Assembly (NCBI GenBank): GCA_963977525.1 | Contig: CAXBPC010000001.1 | Coordinates: forward strand, 124,001-188,000 | DNA: 64,000 nt | Origin: Ancylomarina sp963977525 | GTDB lineage: Bacteria; Bacteroidota; Bacteroidia; Bacteroidales; Marinifilaceae | Reading direction: 5' to 3' | Shown here: positions 52,112 to 60,319 of the stretch, piece after piece | Position numbering within the stretch: the first letter of the stretch is position 1 | Layout of the letters: every line of letters begins with the position of its first letter | Made by a program: the position numbers and the translations under genes | Notes under the pieces: model-generated | Seen by the model: only the letters and a program-made list of their open reading frames with translations | Told to the model about the DNA's origin: nothing | The model's database searches: none

Positions 52112-52236
52112 GAATGTCTTTGCGAGGACGAGGAACGAGGACGTGGCAATCTCATGATAAAAGTGCCAGGATTGCAATAAGCAGATTCGCTTCTATTGAG
52201 AGATTGTTTCAGTCGCTGTGGCTCCTTCGCAATGAC
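52112..52236. repeat. Palindromic TTGCGAGG-type interspersed element
   Basis: TTTGCGAGGACGAGGA at 52119 and its imperfect inverted partner, ending in CTTCGCAATGAC (52225-52236), with GGCAATCTC and GAGATTGTTTC in between, form a long inverted repeat. This is the shape of the widespread CATTGCGAGG-family repeat of bacteria. It has no ORF. It fills the gap between hipA and the right copy of the 244-bp repeat, with a short partial copy of the CGATTGGCAGTCTTT segment at about 52074. Confidence 0.6.
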
Positions 52237-52253
52237 AATAAGGAATGAAAAAA

Positions 52254-52497
52254 GCTGCCACTCCCCGATTGGCAGTCTTTATTGTATGATAAACTCTCCC
52301 AGTATTAGAACTGATCTAAACTTTTCTTCCATAAATACCTTGGCTACAAACTTCACCATCAATCTCGGCAACATCAACCAATTTCCCCCATAATTCAAAA
52401 TCGAACTTCTCAAGAAGCTTTATACTTGGAGCATTCGGTGCTAAAAGAATAGCAAACAGGTTTTTGAAACCTAGTTCAGGAGCCTTTTCAATTGCAA
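52254..52497. repeat. 244-bp direct repeat flanking hipBA, right copy
   Basis: Right copy of the repeat at 50141-50384. Here the acetyltransferase part continues into the intact gene. The first 25 bases form the same terminator hairpin as in the left copy. Confidence 0.93.
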
Positions 52498-52807
52498 AAT
52501 TCATCAATTGGTTGGCATAACCTTTTCGGAAATGACTTTCGTGGATATAATAGCTCACTTCGGAAGACATGGCTAAAGCTCGCCTACCCGAACGCCAGGC
52601 TGAGAATGAAAACCAAGCGACCACTTCCCCATTTACCACGCCTACATAAACAGGATACTTGTCTGCTGGATGCGACTGAAACCATTGCTCACGTTCTTCT
52701 AAACTGATATGATCTAAATCAGCAGTGCAATACCTCGCATCAATAGCTTGGTTGTAAATTGTATTAATAGATTCTAAGTCGGTCTGTTGGGCTAAGCGAA
52801 TATTCAT
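52316..52807 (-). CDS. GNAT family N-acetyltransferase (phosphinothricin acetyltransferase-like)
   Basis: 163 residues, the usual GNAT length. IRLAQQTDLESINTIYNQAID starts the fold; SSEVSYYIHESHFRKGYANQLMNFAIEKAPELGFKNLFAILLAPNAPSIKLLEKFDFELWG carries the acetyl-CoA-binding core, and the end is typical of the PAT group (VDVAEIDGEVCSQGIYGRKV). The acceptor is unknown, probably a small amine. A 59-codon copy of its end stands on the far side of hipBA, so the region rearranged here. Confidence 0.88.
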   Translation of the reverse strand: MNIRLAQQTDLESINTIYNQAIDARYCTADLDHISLEEREQWFQSHPADKYPVYVGVVNGEVVAWFSFSAWRSGRRALAMSSEVSYYIHESHFRKGYANQLMNFAIEKAPELGFKNLFAILLAPNAPSIKLLEKFDFELWGKLVDVAEIDGEVCSQGIYGRKV

Positions 52808-52821
52808 TTTTATATTTTAAG

Positions 52822-52839
52822 TCCCGAAAGCTTTCGGGA
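52822..52839. repeat. Perfect 18-bp palindrome
   Basis: TCCCGAAAG / CTTTCGGGA, 15 bp before the acetyltransferase start on the minus strand. It may be an operator or a transcript end. Confidence 0.6.
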
Positions 52840-52860
52840 TAGGATTTAAAAATAATAAAA

Positions 52861-52905
52861 AACCTGACAGGTTTATTTACGTGCTGTAAACGAACCTGTC
52901 AGGTT
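52861..52905 (-). terminator. Hairpin downstream of menB, possible terminator
   Basis: AACCTGACAGGTT (52861-52873) and AACCTGTCAGGTT (52893-52905) are perfect complements across a 19-base loop; each arm is itself almost palindromic. A and T runs flank it. It lies 169 bp past the menB stop. Confidence 0.5.
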
Positions 52906-52940
52906 TAATTTTATATTTTTCCAAATTACACCGATTCACA

Positions 52941-53030
52941 CAAATTTAATTTGATTTATAATCTGTGTGAATTTGTGAAATCTGTGGTTAATTAAGAATA
53001 TTGATACCCTCACTTGAAGTGAGAGCATCA
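52941..53030. repeat. Cluster of short repeats and a 29-bp palindrome after menB
   Basis: GATTCACACAAATTTAATTT and TGTGTGAATTTGTGAAATCT form an inverted pair, and TGATACCCTCACTT (53002) pairs imperfectly with AAGTGAGAGCATCA (to 53030). An inverted copy of the AATTTGTGAAAATCTG segment lies at the other end of menB (about 53916-53950). Confidence 0.5.
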
Positions 53031-53073
53031 ATTTATAGTTTCGTAATTCGTAATTTCGAATTCGTAATTAAAC

Positions 53074-53898
53074 CTATCCTGGGAATTTAGGAAATTTCTG
53101 GAAATCAGGATCACGCTTCTCAAGGAATGCATTCTTACCTTCTTGCGCTTCTTCCATTAAGTAATACATCATGGTTGCATCACCTGCAAACTCCATCATA
53201 CCTCTTTGTCCATCAAGCTCAGCATTCAAGCCACGCTTAATCATACGAAGAGCCATTGGGCTACGCTGCAGCATAATCTTACACCACTCAACAGTTGTAT
53301 CCTCTAGGTCTTCTAAAGGCACCACCTTGTTAACCATACCCATATCTTCAGCTTCCTTAGCGGTATACTGCTGACATAAGAACCAAATCTCACGCGCTTT
53401 TTTCTGACCAACGTGTCGAGCTAGGTATGAAGAACCAAAACCAGCATCGAAACTACCTACTTTAGGACCAGTTTGTCCGAACATAGCATTGTCCGAAGCA
53501 ATCGTTAAATCGCAAACCACGTGTAAAACATGACCGCCACCAATAGAGTAACCATTAACCATAGCAACAACTGGCTTAGGCATAGAACGAATCGCTTTGT
53601 GCAAGTCCAATACGTTTAATCTTGGTACACCATGCTCGTCGATATAGCCACCAACACCTTTTACATTCTGATCACCACCCGAACAAAAAGCTTTGTCTCC
53701 CGTACCTGTGAATACGATTACGCCAATATCAGAACGCTCACGGCAAATTTCCATTGCATCAAGCATATCGAAATTCGTTTGAGGACGAAAAGCATTATAA
53801 ACCTCTGGGCGATTAATTGTAATTTTTGCTATTCCTTCGAAGAAATCAAACTTAATATCTTCGTATTCCTTTATTGTTGTCCAGTTTCTAGTTGTCAT
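53074..53898 (-). CDS. menB: 1,4-dihydroxy-2-naphthoyl-CoA synthase MenB
   Basis: 274 residues from ATG at 53898 (MTTRNWTTIKEYEDIKF), which is the usual family start; an ATG at 53919 adds seven residues. A crotonase fold: ITINRPEVYNAFRPQT, the oxyanion-hole GDKAFCSGGDQNVKG, GGHVLHVVCDLTIAS and GSFDAGFGSSYLARHVG. The last is close to the MenB group signature, with the catalytic Asp in FDAGFG. It closes O-succinylbenzoyl-CoA to DHNA-CoA in menaquinone synthesis. It is 89 bp downstream of menD. Confidence 0.97.
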   Translation of the reverse strand: MTTRNWTTIKEYEDIKFDFFEGIAKITINRPEVYNAFRPQTNFDMLDAMEICRERSDIGVIVFTGTGDKAFCSGGDQNVKGVGGYIDEHGVPRLNVLDLHKAIRSMPKPVVAMVNGYSIGGGHVLHVVCDLTIASDNAMFGQTGPKVGSFDAGFGSSYLARHVGQKKAREIWFLCQQYTAKEAEDMGMVNKVVPLEDLEDTTVEWCKIMLQRSPMALRMIKRGLNAELDGQRGMMEFAGDATMMYYLMEEAQEGKNAFLEKRDPDFQKFPKFPG

Positions 53899-53988
53899 TT
53901 CTCTTTGTTTTTCAACCACAAATTTCGCAGATTTTCACAAATTAAGAATGTGAAACATGTTCCATTTTGATGGCTATTATATAGCTAT

Positions 53989-55683
53989 TTATTTTTCTCT
54001 TAAAGTCTTAAAGTAATCTTTCAAGATTACATCATTCAATTCTCTCGGCGTTTTTAACTCAAGTATACTAGCTCGATTATCCGCATTAAAGAAGTCTAAC
54101 AAAGTCTGATCGAGTGCTTCTAAAGAATCGGCATAAAAATAATCTAAACCGTAGGTTTCAGCAAGCTTATCAGCACGATATTCTTGAGTTGTTTCAAAAT
54201 ACTCTTCTAACTCTGGAACATCAGATGGTCCGGGTATGAATCGAAAGATACCACCACCACCATTATTAATTAAAACGATCTTAAGGTTCTTGTTTAGGTA
54301 TTTGTTCCATAAGCCATTGCTATCGTAAAAGAAACTGACATCGCCTGTTATAAGCGTGGTCATTTTTCCATTGACGTGAGATGCCCCTACTGCTGTAGAT
54401 GTACAACCGTCAATCCCAGAAGTACCACGATTCGAATTAAATGAAAGATTCTGATCCATTTTAAACAATTGGGCATAGCGAATAACTGATGAGTTAGCCA
54501 ATTGCAGATTTCCTCCTTCAGGAATAGTCTTTAAAACAGTTTCGAAAGCTTTTAAATCTGACCACTTTGTTTTGTGCAGATAAGAATCATGTGCTAAATC
54601 ACAAAGCTGATCTCTATCCTTCCACACTTTAGTATATCCACTTTCATTCTCAGAAAGAAGTGACAGCATATCATCAAAAAATACTTCTGGTGAAAGGTCT
54701 ATATGAGAACTTAAAGTTTTGAATGTATCAATAAACGTATCCTCTTTCCCGATAAACCAATGCTTACTAGGTGAGTGATCTCTTAATAAGGACTTGATTT
54801 TTTTTGAAACTAGAGGTCCGCCAAAATTGATGAGAAGATCGGGTTGGAAATTCTGCATTTCATCGTCTGAGAAACTTGTAATCACTCGATCTATGCAAGG
54901 AAGAAAATTATCATCTTTCAAATTCGAAATCGACTCAGTTAAAACGACAACTTGCTTGTACTTGGCTAAATGACTTAAACAAGCATTTAGTTTTTCATTC
55001 TTAGGCAGTAAGCCTGCTAGAATCAATATCTTTTTAGAAGCCTTCCATTCTTCACTTAATACTTTTTTTACTTCATCTGAAAGCACATCACTAGGAACTA
55101 GCTTATTAATAATTCTTTCAGCTTTATTTACTTTAACTTCCTCACCATATAGAGGCTCTCTAAACGGTACATTAATATGAATTGGCCCTATTCTTCCAGA
55201 AATGGATTTAGATAAAGCCTCATTCATTATTCGGTTAATATGCCACAAATCATCTGTTCCATCAGTAGCAATAGGCAAATGGTAACTAGCTTTTACGAAG
55301 TTTTGCAGAACATTTACTTGATTGATAGCTTGACTATCATCCTGACCAATCCATTCACTTGGACGATCAGCAGAAATCACAAGCAAAGGCAAACGTTGAT
55401 AAAATGCTTCGGCAATGGCAGGAGCATAATTCAACAATGCTGTTCCTGATGTACACAGCAGACCAACTGGTTTTCCAGTTTGCTGAGCAATACCTAAAGC
55501 AAAATAAGCAGCACTTCGTTCATCAACAATAACAGGCGTTTCTATACGCTTATCGCGAGCAAATGAGATCGTAAGAGGTGCATTTCTCGAACCAGGAGAA
55601 ACGACAACATGCTTTACGCCTTTTGCTGCACAAATATCTATTATTTCATTAACACCTTTTATATCCGATGTATATTGAGTCAT
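53989..55683 (-). CDS. menD: SEPHCHC synthase MenD
   Basis: 564 residues, a thiamine diphosphate enzyme. The N-terminal part has the conserved Glu region (HVVVSPGSRNAPLTISFARD) and LLCTSGTALLNYAPAIAEA; the C-terminal TPP-binding domain has TLITGDVSFFYDSNGLW and NNGGGGIFRF, both signatures of MenD. It joins isochorismate with 2-oxoglutarate to make SEPHCHC. It lies between menF (55749) and menB on the same strand. Confidence 0.97.
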   Translation of the reverse strand: MTQYTSDIKGVNEIIDICAAKGVKHVVVSPGSRNAPLTISFARDKRIETPVIVDERSAAYFALGIAQQTGKPVGLLCTSGTALLNYAPAIAEAFYQRLPLLVISADRPSEWIGQDDSQAINQVNVLQNFVKASYHLPIATDGTDDLWHINRIMNEALSKSISGRIGPIHINVPFREPLYGEEVKVNKAERIINKLVPSDVLSDEVKKVLSEEWKASKKILILAGLLPKNEKLNACLSHLAKYKQVVVLTESISNLKDDNFLPCIDRVITSFSDDEMQNFQPDLLINFGGPLVSKKIKSLLRDHSPSKHWFIGKEDTFIDTFKTLSSHIDLSPEVFFDDMLSLLSENESGYTKVWKDRDQLCDLAHDSYLHKTKWSDLKAFETVLKTIPEGGNLQLANSSVIRYAQLFKMDQNLSFNSNRGTSGIDGCTSTAVGASHVNGKMTTLITGDVSFFYDSNGLWNKYLNKNLKIVLINNGGGGIFRFIPGPSDVPELEEYFETTQEYRADKLAETYGLDYFYADSLEALDQTLLDFFNADNRASILELKTPRELNDVILKDYFKTLREK

Positions 55684-55748
55684 TCTTATATTTTTAGATA
55701 TGAAACTCAGGTCATAAAATAAGACCTAAACTAAATCGTATAAAGCTT

Positions 55749-56867
55749 CTATTTTCTTATCACTGATAAAAGCGTTTGAGCTTTATGTTGGGTTTCCTCC
55801 CATTCCTTTTGAGGAATAGAATCAGCAGTAATTCCGCCACCGACGAATAAAGATAATTGATTTTCTGCTATTTTCATGGTTCTCAGGTTCACATACAAAT
55901 CAAAGTCTCCATCTTCTTTTAATGGTCCCCAATAGCCGGCATAATATTCTCTGTCGTGGGTTTCAACTGAATTGATTAAATCTAATGCTTTTTGCTTAGG
56001 TAAGCCACAAACAGCAGGTGTTGGATGTAAGGCTGTTATCACCCTTGCCTTATCCTCAAAACTAAGCTTATTCTCAATTTTAAATTCCGTCTTTAAATGA
56101 GCGATCTGTCCAGCTTGAACCGTAAATGGTCCCTTTCTTTCAAATCCTTCAATTGAATTTTCTTTAAAAACGTCTTCGATATAATCACTAACGAAAGCTT
56201 GTTCTTCGATTTCTTTCTGTCCCCATTTAATCTCCGCTAGATTAGAACTGATTACAGGTAAAGTTCCTGCAAGGGCAACCGTTTCGGTTATATCCTTTTC
56301 TGATTTCAGAAGTAATTCTGGGCTCGCTCCCATCCACGAACAAAGTCCAGGAAGAGAAACGAATGAAACAAAAGCTTTAGGATAATTCTCACAAAGTTGA
56401 ATAAACAAAGATGAAGGGTCTAGTCCTTTATCTTTCTTTTCAATTTGTATTCGAGACAGAATTGCTTTATCAAGTTCTTTTCCTTTTAAAGCTTTCAAAA
56501 CATCAGAAATCTGTGAAAAATAATCTGCCTCTGAGGCTTCAACATATGCATCATTCGCAAATGAACCAACTTCATTTTTGTATAAGCTTAGCTCATCAAG
56601 ATTATTAATCTGATCAGAACTGAAATTTAAATCTTCTCGAATAAACCAAGACTGATGCTTATCTGTTGAATCAAAAGGAGCAAAAACGAAACCGTGCTTG
56701 CCTTTCAAGTTTTCAAAACTCTGAAAGCTCATCAAATCTAAATCTTTCTGGACACCGATATTTATAAGTTCTAAATTCGGTAAGCGATAAGCAAAAAATG
56801 GAAGATGATTACTTAAGGCGTACTTAAGAATCTCTTCCAACTTCTCTATTGTAAGCGCATCTATCAT
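55749..56867 (-). CDS. menF: Isochorismate synthase MenF
   Basis: 372 residues of the chorismate-binding family. The segment KDKAILSRIQIEKKDKG is near the middle, SWMGASPELLLKSE contains an active-site Glu, and ALHPTPAVCGLPKQKA and ETHDREYYAGYWG are the two signature blocks for isochorismate formation rather than anthranilate. It overlaps the hotdog thioesterase gene by 4 bp (ATGA), evidence of translational coupling. It gives isochorismate to MenD. Confidence 0.95.
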   Translation of the reverse strand: MIDALTIEKLEEILKYALSNHLPFFAYRLPNLELINIGVQKDLDLMSFQSFENLKGKHGFVFAPFDSTDKHQSWFIREDLNFSSDQINNLDELSLYKNEVGSFANDAYVEASEADYFSQISDVLKALKGKELDKAILSRIQIEKKDKGLDPSSLFIQLCENYPKAFVSFVSLPGLCSWMGASPELLLKSEKDITETVALAGTLPVISSNLAEIKWGQKEIEEQAFVSDYIEDVFKENSIEGFERKGPFTVQAGQIAHLKTEFKIENKLSFEDKARVITALHPTPAVCGLPKQKALDLINSVETHDREYYAGYWGPLKEDGDFDLYVNLRTMKIAENQLSLFVGGGITADSIPQKEWEETQHKAQTLLSVIRK

Positions 56868-57286
56868 AGCTGTTTCTTTAGCACAACATTAGTCAATCTA
56901 CAGATTGAAATGAGCTTATCCTTTTCATTAGAAATATTGATTTCTACTATATGACTGGTTCGTCCTTTATGTATAAACTTCGCCTTTGCAATCAAAGTTC
57001 CATTTTTGATGCTACGTATATGATTCGCATTTATCTCCATTCCTTTAACATCATATCGATCTAAGTCTACATTAATGACAGATAGAGCAGAACCAACCGA
57101 CTCTGCTAAAGCTAAGGTTGCTCCACCATGAAGAATACGCATGGGTTGATAGTGCTTTGAAGTTACCGCCATTTCTGCAACTAAATAATCTTCACCTACT
57201 TCGGTATATGTAATTCCTAGATGTTCTATTAGAGTATCAGAACTGATCTTATTTAGGACTTGAAGTTTTTCTTCTTTGTTAATCAT
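56864..57286 (-). CDS. Hotdog-fold thioesterase, likely DHNA-CoA hydrolase
   Basis: 140 residues, PaaI-type hotdog fold. The GGATLALAESVGSALS block carries the catalytic Glu (LAESVG), and MEINANHIRSIKNGTLIAKAKFIHKGRTSHIVEINI completes the family pattern. As first gene of the men operon, overlapping menF by 4 bp, it most likely releases DHNA from DHNA-CoA (the MenI reaction). TATATTTG at 57298-57291 lies a few bases before the start, so the mRNA could be leaderless. Other acyl-CoA substrates are possible. Confidence 0.85.
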   Translation of the reverse strand: MINKEEKLQVLNKISSDTLIEHLGITYTEVGEDYLVAEMAVTSKHYQPMRILHGGATLALAESVGSALSVINVDLDRYDVKGMEINANHIRSIKNGTLIAKAKFIHKGRTSHIVEINISNEKDKLISICRLTNVVLKKQL

Positions 57287-57427
57287 TTAACAAATATAGA
57301 ATAATACACAGAGATGAAAAACTTGAACGCTGATTGATTTTAAGAAAGACAAGAGTATTCACAGTTTTAACAAGTCATCATATTTATTTGAATTCTTGCA
57401 AGCCTGAACATCAAAATATTGGGCATA

Positions 57428-57453
57428 AAAAAAAGCCCAATTTACATTGAGCT
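57428..57453 (-). terminator. Terminator of the cold-shock gene
   Basis: AGCCCAAT (57434-57441) pairs with ATTGAGCT (57446-57453) with one G-T pair, followed on the minus strand by a run of T. Confidence 0.7.
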
Positions 57454-57478
57454 CTAGAGAGTAAGTTCTTTAAAAGAA

Positions 57479-57670
57479 TTAGTCCATTTTTACATTAACG
57501 GCATTCATTCCTTTTTTTCCTTCAACAACATCGAAAGAAACAACATCTCCTTCGCCAATCTTGTCAATTAATCCTGTTACGTGTACAAAGATTTCTTCTT
57601 CTGTCTCATTGTTTTTAATAAAACCAAATCCTTTAGTTTCATTATAAAATTTTACGGTTCCTTGTGGCAT
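57479..57670 (-). CDS. Cold-shock domain protein (CspA family)
   Basis: 63 residues, a single OB-fold cold-shock domain. The RNA-binding motifs are KGFGFIKN (RNP-1-like) and IFVHVTGL (RNP-2). It binds single-stranded RNA and melts structure. The long AT-rich spacer upstream (57671-57983) may hold a leader that regulates it, but I see no clear fold. Confidence 0.95.
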   Translation of the reverse strand: MPQGTVKFYNETKGFGFIKNNETEEEIFVHVTGLIDKIGEGDVVSFDVVEGKKGMNAVNVKMD

Positions 57671-57983
57671 TACTTAAGTTTTTTGTTATTAATAGCCTTG
57701 TAAATTTACTTAAATCGATGTAATATAATAATTATGGGCCATTTATTTTTAGAAAAATTCATCCCTTTTAATTAAAAAACATCTGTGATGAAAGTTATTC
57801 ATTCCAAATCACCTCCCATCAAAACTCATACTCATTTTTGATAAGGATAGACTGTAAGACTTAGAATAGTTAATACACCCATATAGTAGCCAGAATCCTA
57901 ATTGATTGTTAATTCATGTATTTTGAAAGCCACAAGTAAACAATTTAATTACATTTGCCCTTCTTAAAACTGAAGTTTTAGAA
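57671..57983. other. Divergent spacer between the cold-shock gene and rarD
   Basis: 313 bp. TACATTTG (57950-57957) may be the -7 box for rarD, with TTTTG 24 bp before it, longer than usual. On the minus strand the space could hold a long cold-shock leader. I see no gene. Confidence 0.4.
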
Positions 57984-58880
57984 ATGGACAAAAGATCGAG
58001 TACTACTGCAGGTTATATTTATACGCTACAAGCATTTCTTGCATGGGGAATACTTCCAATTTATTGGAAACTACTCAATAGCATTCCAGCACTTGAAATT
58101 CTTGCTCATCGTATATTCTGGTCTTTTATTTTTCTATTTATTTGGCTCTTATTCACCAAGCAAAAAAGAATTTGGGATTTACTTAAACAAAGAAAAACTC
58201 GAAATAGTTTACTTCTCTCCTCCTTATTAATTGGATCGAATTGGGGATTGTATATCTACGCTGTAAACTCCAATCAAATTATTGAAGCAAGTCTAGGTTA
58301 TTACATCACTCCTCTGATGAATATCATGCTAGGCATAATCGTTTTAAAAGAAAAGCTAGATAAACTTAAGTTGTCAGCTTTAATTATTGCCTGTTTATCT
58401 GTTATATATCTAACTCTAGATTATGGCCAATTCCCATGGATATCGATATATTTAGCCGTATCATTTTCGCTTTATGGTCTTATAAAGAAGACTGCAGGAA
58501 TTGAAGCAATGCCAGCCTTAAGCATAGAAACCTTAATTTTAACACCAATAGCCGCGGCCTTTATAGGATACAAAATGATACTAGGTTCTGGAGCTTTATT
58601 CGTAGGTTCTAGCTTTGTAGATATCATGTTCATGTTATCAGGCGTTGCAACGACAATACCTCTCTATTGGTTTGCAAAGGGTGCACAACGCATCCCACTA
58701 TCATCTGTTGGGTTTATGCAATATATTGCGCCATCCATTATGCTTATAATAGGAATTGTGATGTACGGAGAAACATTCAATCATGAACAAGCTATTGCTT
58801 TTGGTCTGATTTGGATTGCTCTTGCACTGTATACTATTTCAATGATTAGAAATACCAGAAAAAGGAAGGTGATAAGTTAA
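57984..58880 (+). CDS. rarD: EamA family transporter RarD
   Basis: 298 residues with ten membrane helices. The start (YIYTLQAFLAWGILPIYWKLL) and the SNWGLYIYAVNSNQIIEASLGYYITPLMNIMLGI block are RarD signatures; RarD belongs to the drug/metabolite transporter superfamily, originally linked to chloramphenicol resistance. The substrate is unknown. Its last codons overlap the end of the convergent NTF2-like gene by 4 bp. Confidence 0.92.
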   Translation: MDKRSSTTAGYIYTLQAFLAWGILPIYWKLLNSIPALEILAHRIFWSFIFLFIWLLFTKQKRIWDLLKQRKTRNSLLLSSLLIGSNWGLYIYAVNSNQIIEASLGYYITPLMNIMLGIIVLKEKLDKLKLSALIIACLSVIYLTLDYGQFPWISIYLAVSFSLYGLIKKTAGIEAMPALSIETLILTPIAAAFIGYKMILGSGALFVGSSFVDIMFMLSGVATTIPLYWFAKGAQRIPLSSVGFMQYIAPSIMLIIGIVMYGETFNHEQAIAFGLIWIALALYTISMIRNTRKRKVIS

Positions 58881-59359
58881 TCACTTTTCTTTTTGCCTAA
58901 GCCACTGGTTCCAGAATCGAAGACATATTTCCAATTATTACTCCCATCTTTCTTCCATATGGACACATAACAGCCCTTGAAAGTAGAATCGGGAGTTGTG
59001 TACTTATAAAAGCCATAAGTATAAGCCATATCTCTCGATGCAGATACATCAACATACTCTGGCTCCCAACTTAATGTATTTCCTTTAACTGCTGTTTTTT
59101 GAAAAAGAGCCTTAATCTTCTCATTTCCTACAATTGGAAAGGAATTATCACGAAGTATAACAGCCTTGGGAGAAGCAAACTTATAAAACGAAGCAGCTAT
59201 TCCATATTCCAGAGAATAATTTGAGAAAGCTCGATCCGTTTCTAAAACAGTATTACATTCATCAATTAAAGAAGTTGATCTTCCACACGATAACAGGCTT
59301 AGCGTAAATGCGACAACTAAAGAGGCAAAAATTATATTTTTATTTGGCATAGCTTTCAT
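58877..59359 (-). CDS. SnoaL/NTF2-like lipoprotein (DUF4440-like)
   Basis: About 160 residues from the ATG at 59359; the frame is open to an ATG at 59371 too. The signal ends LSLLSC, a lipobox. The mature part has the NTF2-like alpha+beta fold seen in DUF4440 proteins: ECNTVLETDRAFSNYSLEYGIAASFYKFAS, then a PIVGNEKIKALFQK region and SASRDMAYTYGFYKYTTPDS. Such folds may bind small molecules; no catalytic set is seen. It is exported to the envelope and convergent with rarD. Confidence 0.78.
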   Translation of the reverse strand: MKAMPNKNIIFASLVVAFTLSLLSCGRSTSLIDECNTVLETDRAFSNYSLEYGIAASFYKFASPKAVILRDNSFPIVGNEKIKALFQKTAVKGNTLSWEPEYVDVSASRDMAYTYGFYKYTTPDSTFKGCYVSIWKKDGSNNWKYVFDSGTSGLGKKKSD

Positions 59360-59437
59360 TATTTTAGTCACATAAAAATAGTAAAACTAATTCCCTTTTA
59401 GAAGAATCATTCAAAATCAACATTTAACAATCCTATT

Positions 59438-59743
59438 ATGCATATCAAGAAACTCTCTCAGGAAATTAAAATTTCAGGTATCGATAAAAAACAAATCTAT
59501 AAGAACGATCAGTTTGAATCCCTAATTGTTTCCGTCGAAAAGGGCATGATTGTTCCCGCACAACCCGCTCCTGCCGATGCTGGCTTATATTTAATTTCAG
59601 GAAAGATAGAATTTGAAATTGCAGCATACAAAACACTTGTCGAAGCTGATGATTTCTTTTCATTCTCAGCAGGAGAACAACACGCTTTAAAAGCTATCGA
59701 AGATTCAAAATTCATCATATCACGAAATTTATTTGAAGAATAG
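59438..59743 (+). CDS. Small cupin-like protein
   Basis: 101 residues, one double-stranded beta-helix. Strands around SLIVSVEKGMIVPAQPAPADAGLYLISGKIEFEI and TLVEADDFFSFSAGEQHALKAIEDS follow the cupin pattern, with GEQHAL resembling the second motif. The metal-binding histidines are mostly replaced, with only His92-like in motif 2, so it may not be catalytic. The function is unknown. It starts 66 bp after the divergent NTF2-like gene. Confidence 0.7.
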   Translation: MHIKKLSQEIKISGIDKKQIYKNDQFESLIVSVEKGMIVPAQPAPADAGLYLISGKIEFEIAAYKTLVEADDFFSFSAGEQHALKAIEDSKFIISRNLFEE

Positions 59744-59759
59744 ATACGTCCAAAAACGA

Positions 59760-59793
59760 AGAGAGGCTGTCAAATGAATGACAGCCCCTCTTT
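59760..59793. terminator. Terminator between the cupin and DUF5606 genes
   Basis: GGCTGTCA (59765-59772) and TGACAGCC (59779-59786) pair over 8 bp around a 6-base loop, followed by CCTCTTT. It serves two converging genes. Confidence 0.75.
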
Positions 59794-59811
59794 ATGCTAT
59801 AAGCAAATGCT

Positions 59812-60228
59812 TTATTCTTCGCTTGGAGTTTCTTCTTTCTCAGCTTCAACTTCATTCAACATATCGTTTTCCTGAAGGATATTGTACCACTGAAAGACTT
59901 TCTTCATATCAGAAACATAAACACGATCTTCATCATAGTTAGGTAGAATCCCTCTCATATAAGCCTTCAATTCATTACCTGAAGCTTTATGACTGATAGC
60001 TTGTCCACCATTCTCTTTTTCTTTGATACTCTTAATTACCTCTTGCAATTGAACATCACCCTCTTCAGTAAAAATTGCGATATCTTCCAAAGCAGAAATC
60101 TTTGAAGTCGCATGTGCAGGCATACGTTTCTTATCAATTAAAGATTCTACAATAAATCCACTTTTTGAGTTTGAAACTAATTTAAACAGACCAGTCTGTC
60201 CTGATATAGCTAATATTCCTTTCAACAT
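59812..60228 (-). CDS. DUF5606 family protein
   Basis: 138 residues. Begins MLKGILAISGQTGLFKLVSNSKSGFIVESLIDKKRMP, the typical DUF5606 start, followed by KISALEDIAIFTEEGDV and GILPNYDEDRVYVSDMKKVFQWYNIL, and a Glu-rich tail. The family is almost limited to Bacteroidota and has no known function; it has no signal peptide or membrane helix, so it is cytoplasmic. It lies in a row of minus-strand genes. Confidence 0.85.
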   Translation of the reverse strand: MLKGILAISGQTGLFKLVSNSKSGFIVESLIDKKRMPAHATSKISALEDIAIFTEEGDVQLQEVIKSIKEKENGGQAISHKASGNELKAYMRGILPNYDEDRVYVSDMKKVFQWYNILQENDMLNEVEAEKEETPSEE

Positions 60229-60319
60229 ATTGTCTTTTTTTTAGTTCGAAGCACAAAAATAAAATTCCAGTTGATTAAAAAAAACTTATTGCAAGTGTTT
60301 TTTAGCCTTAACCGTAATA

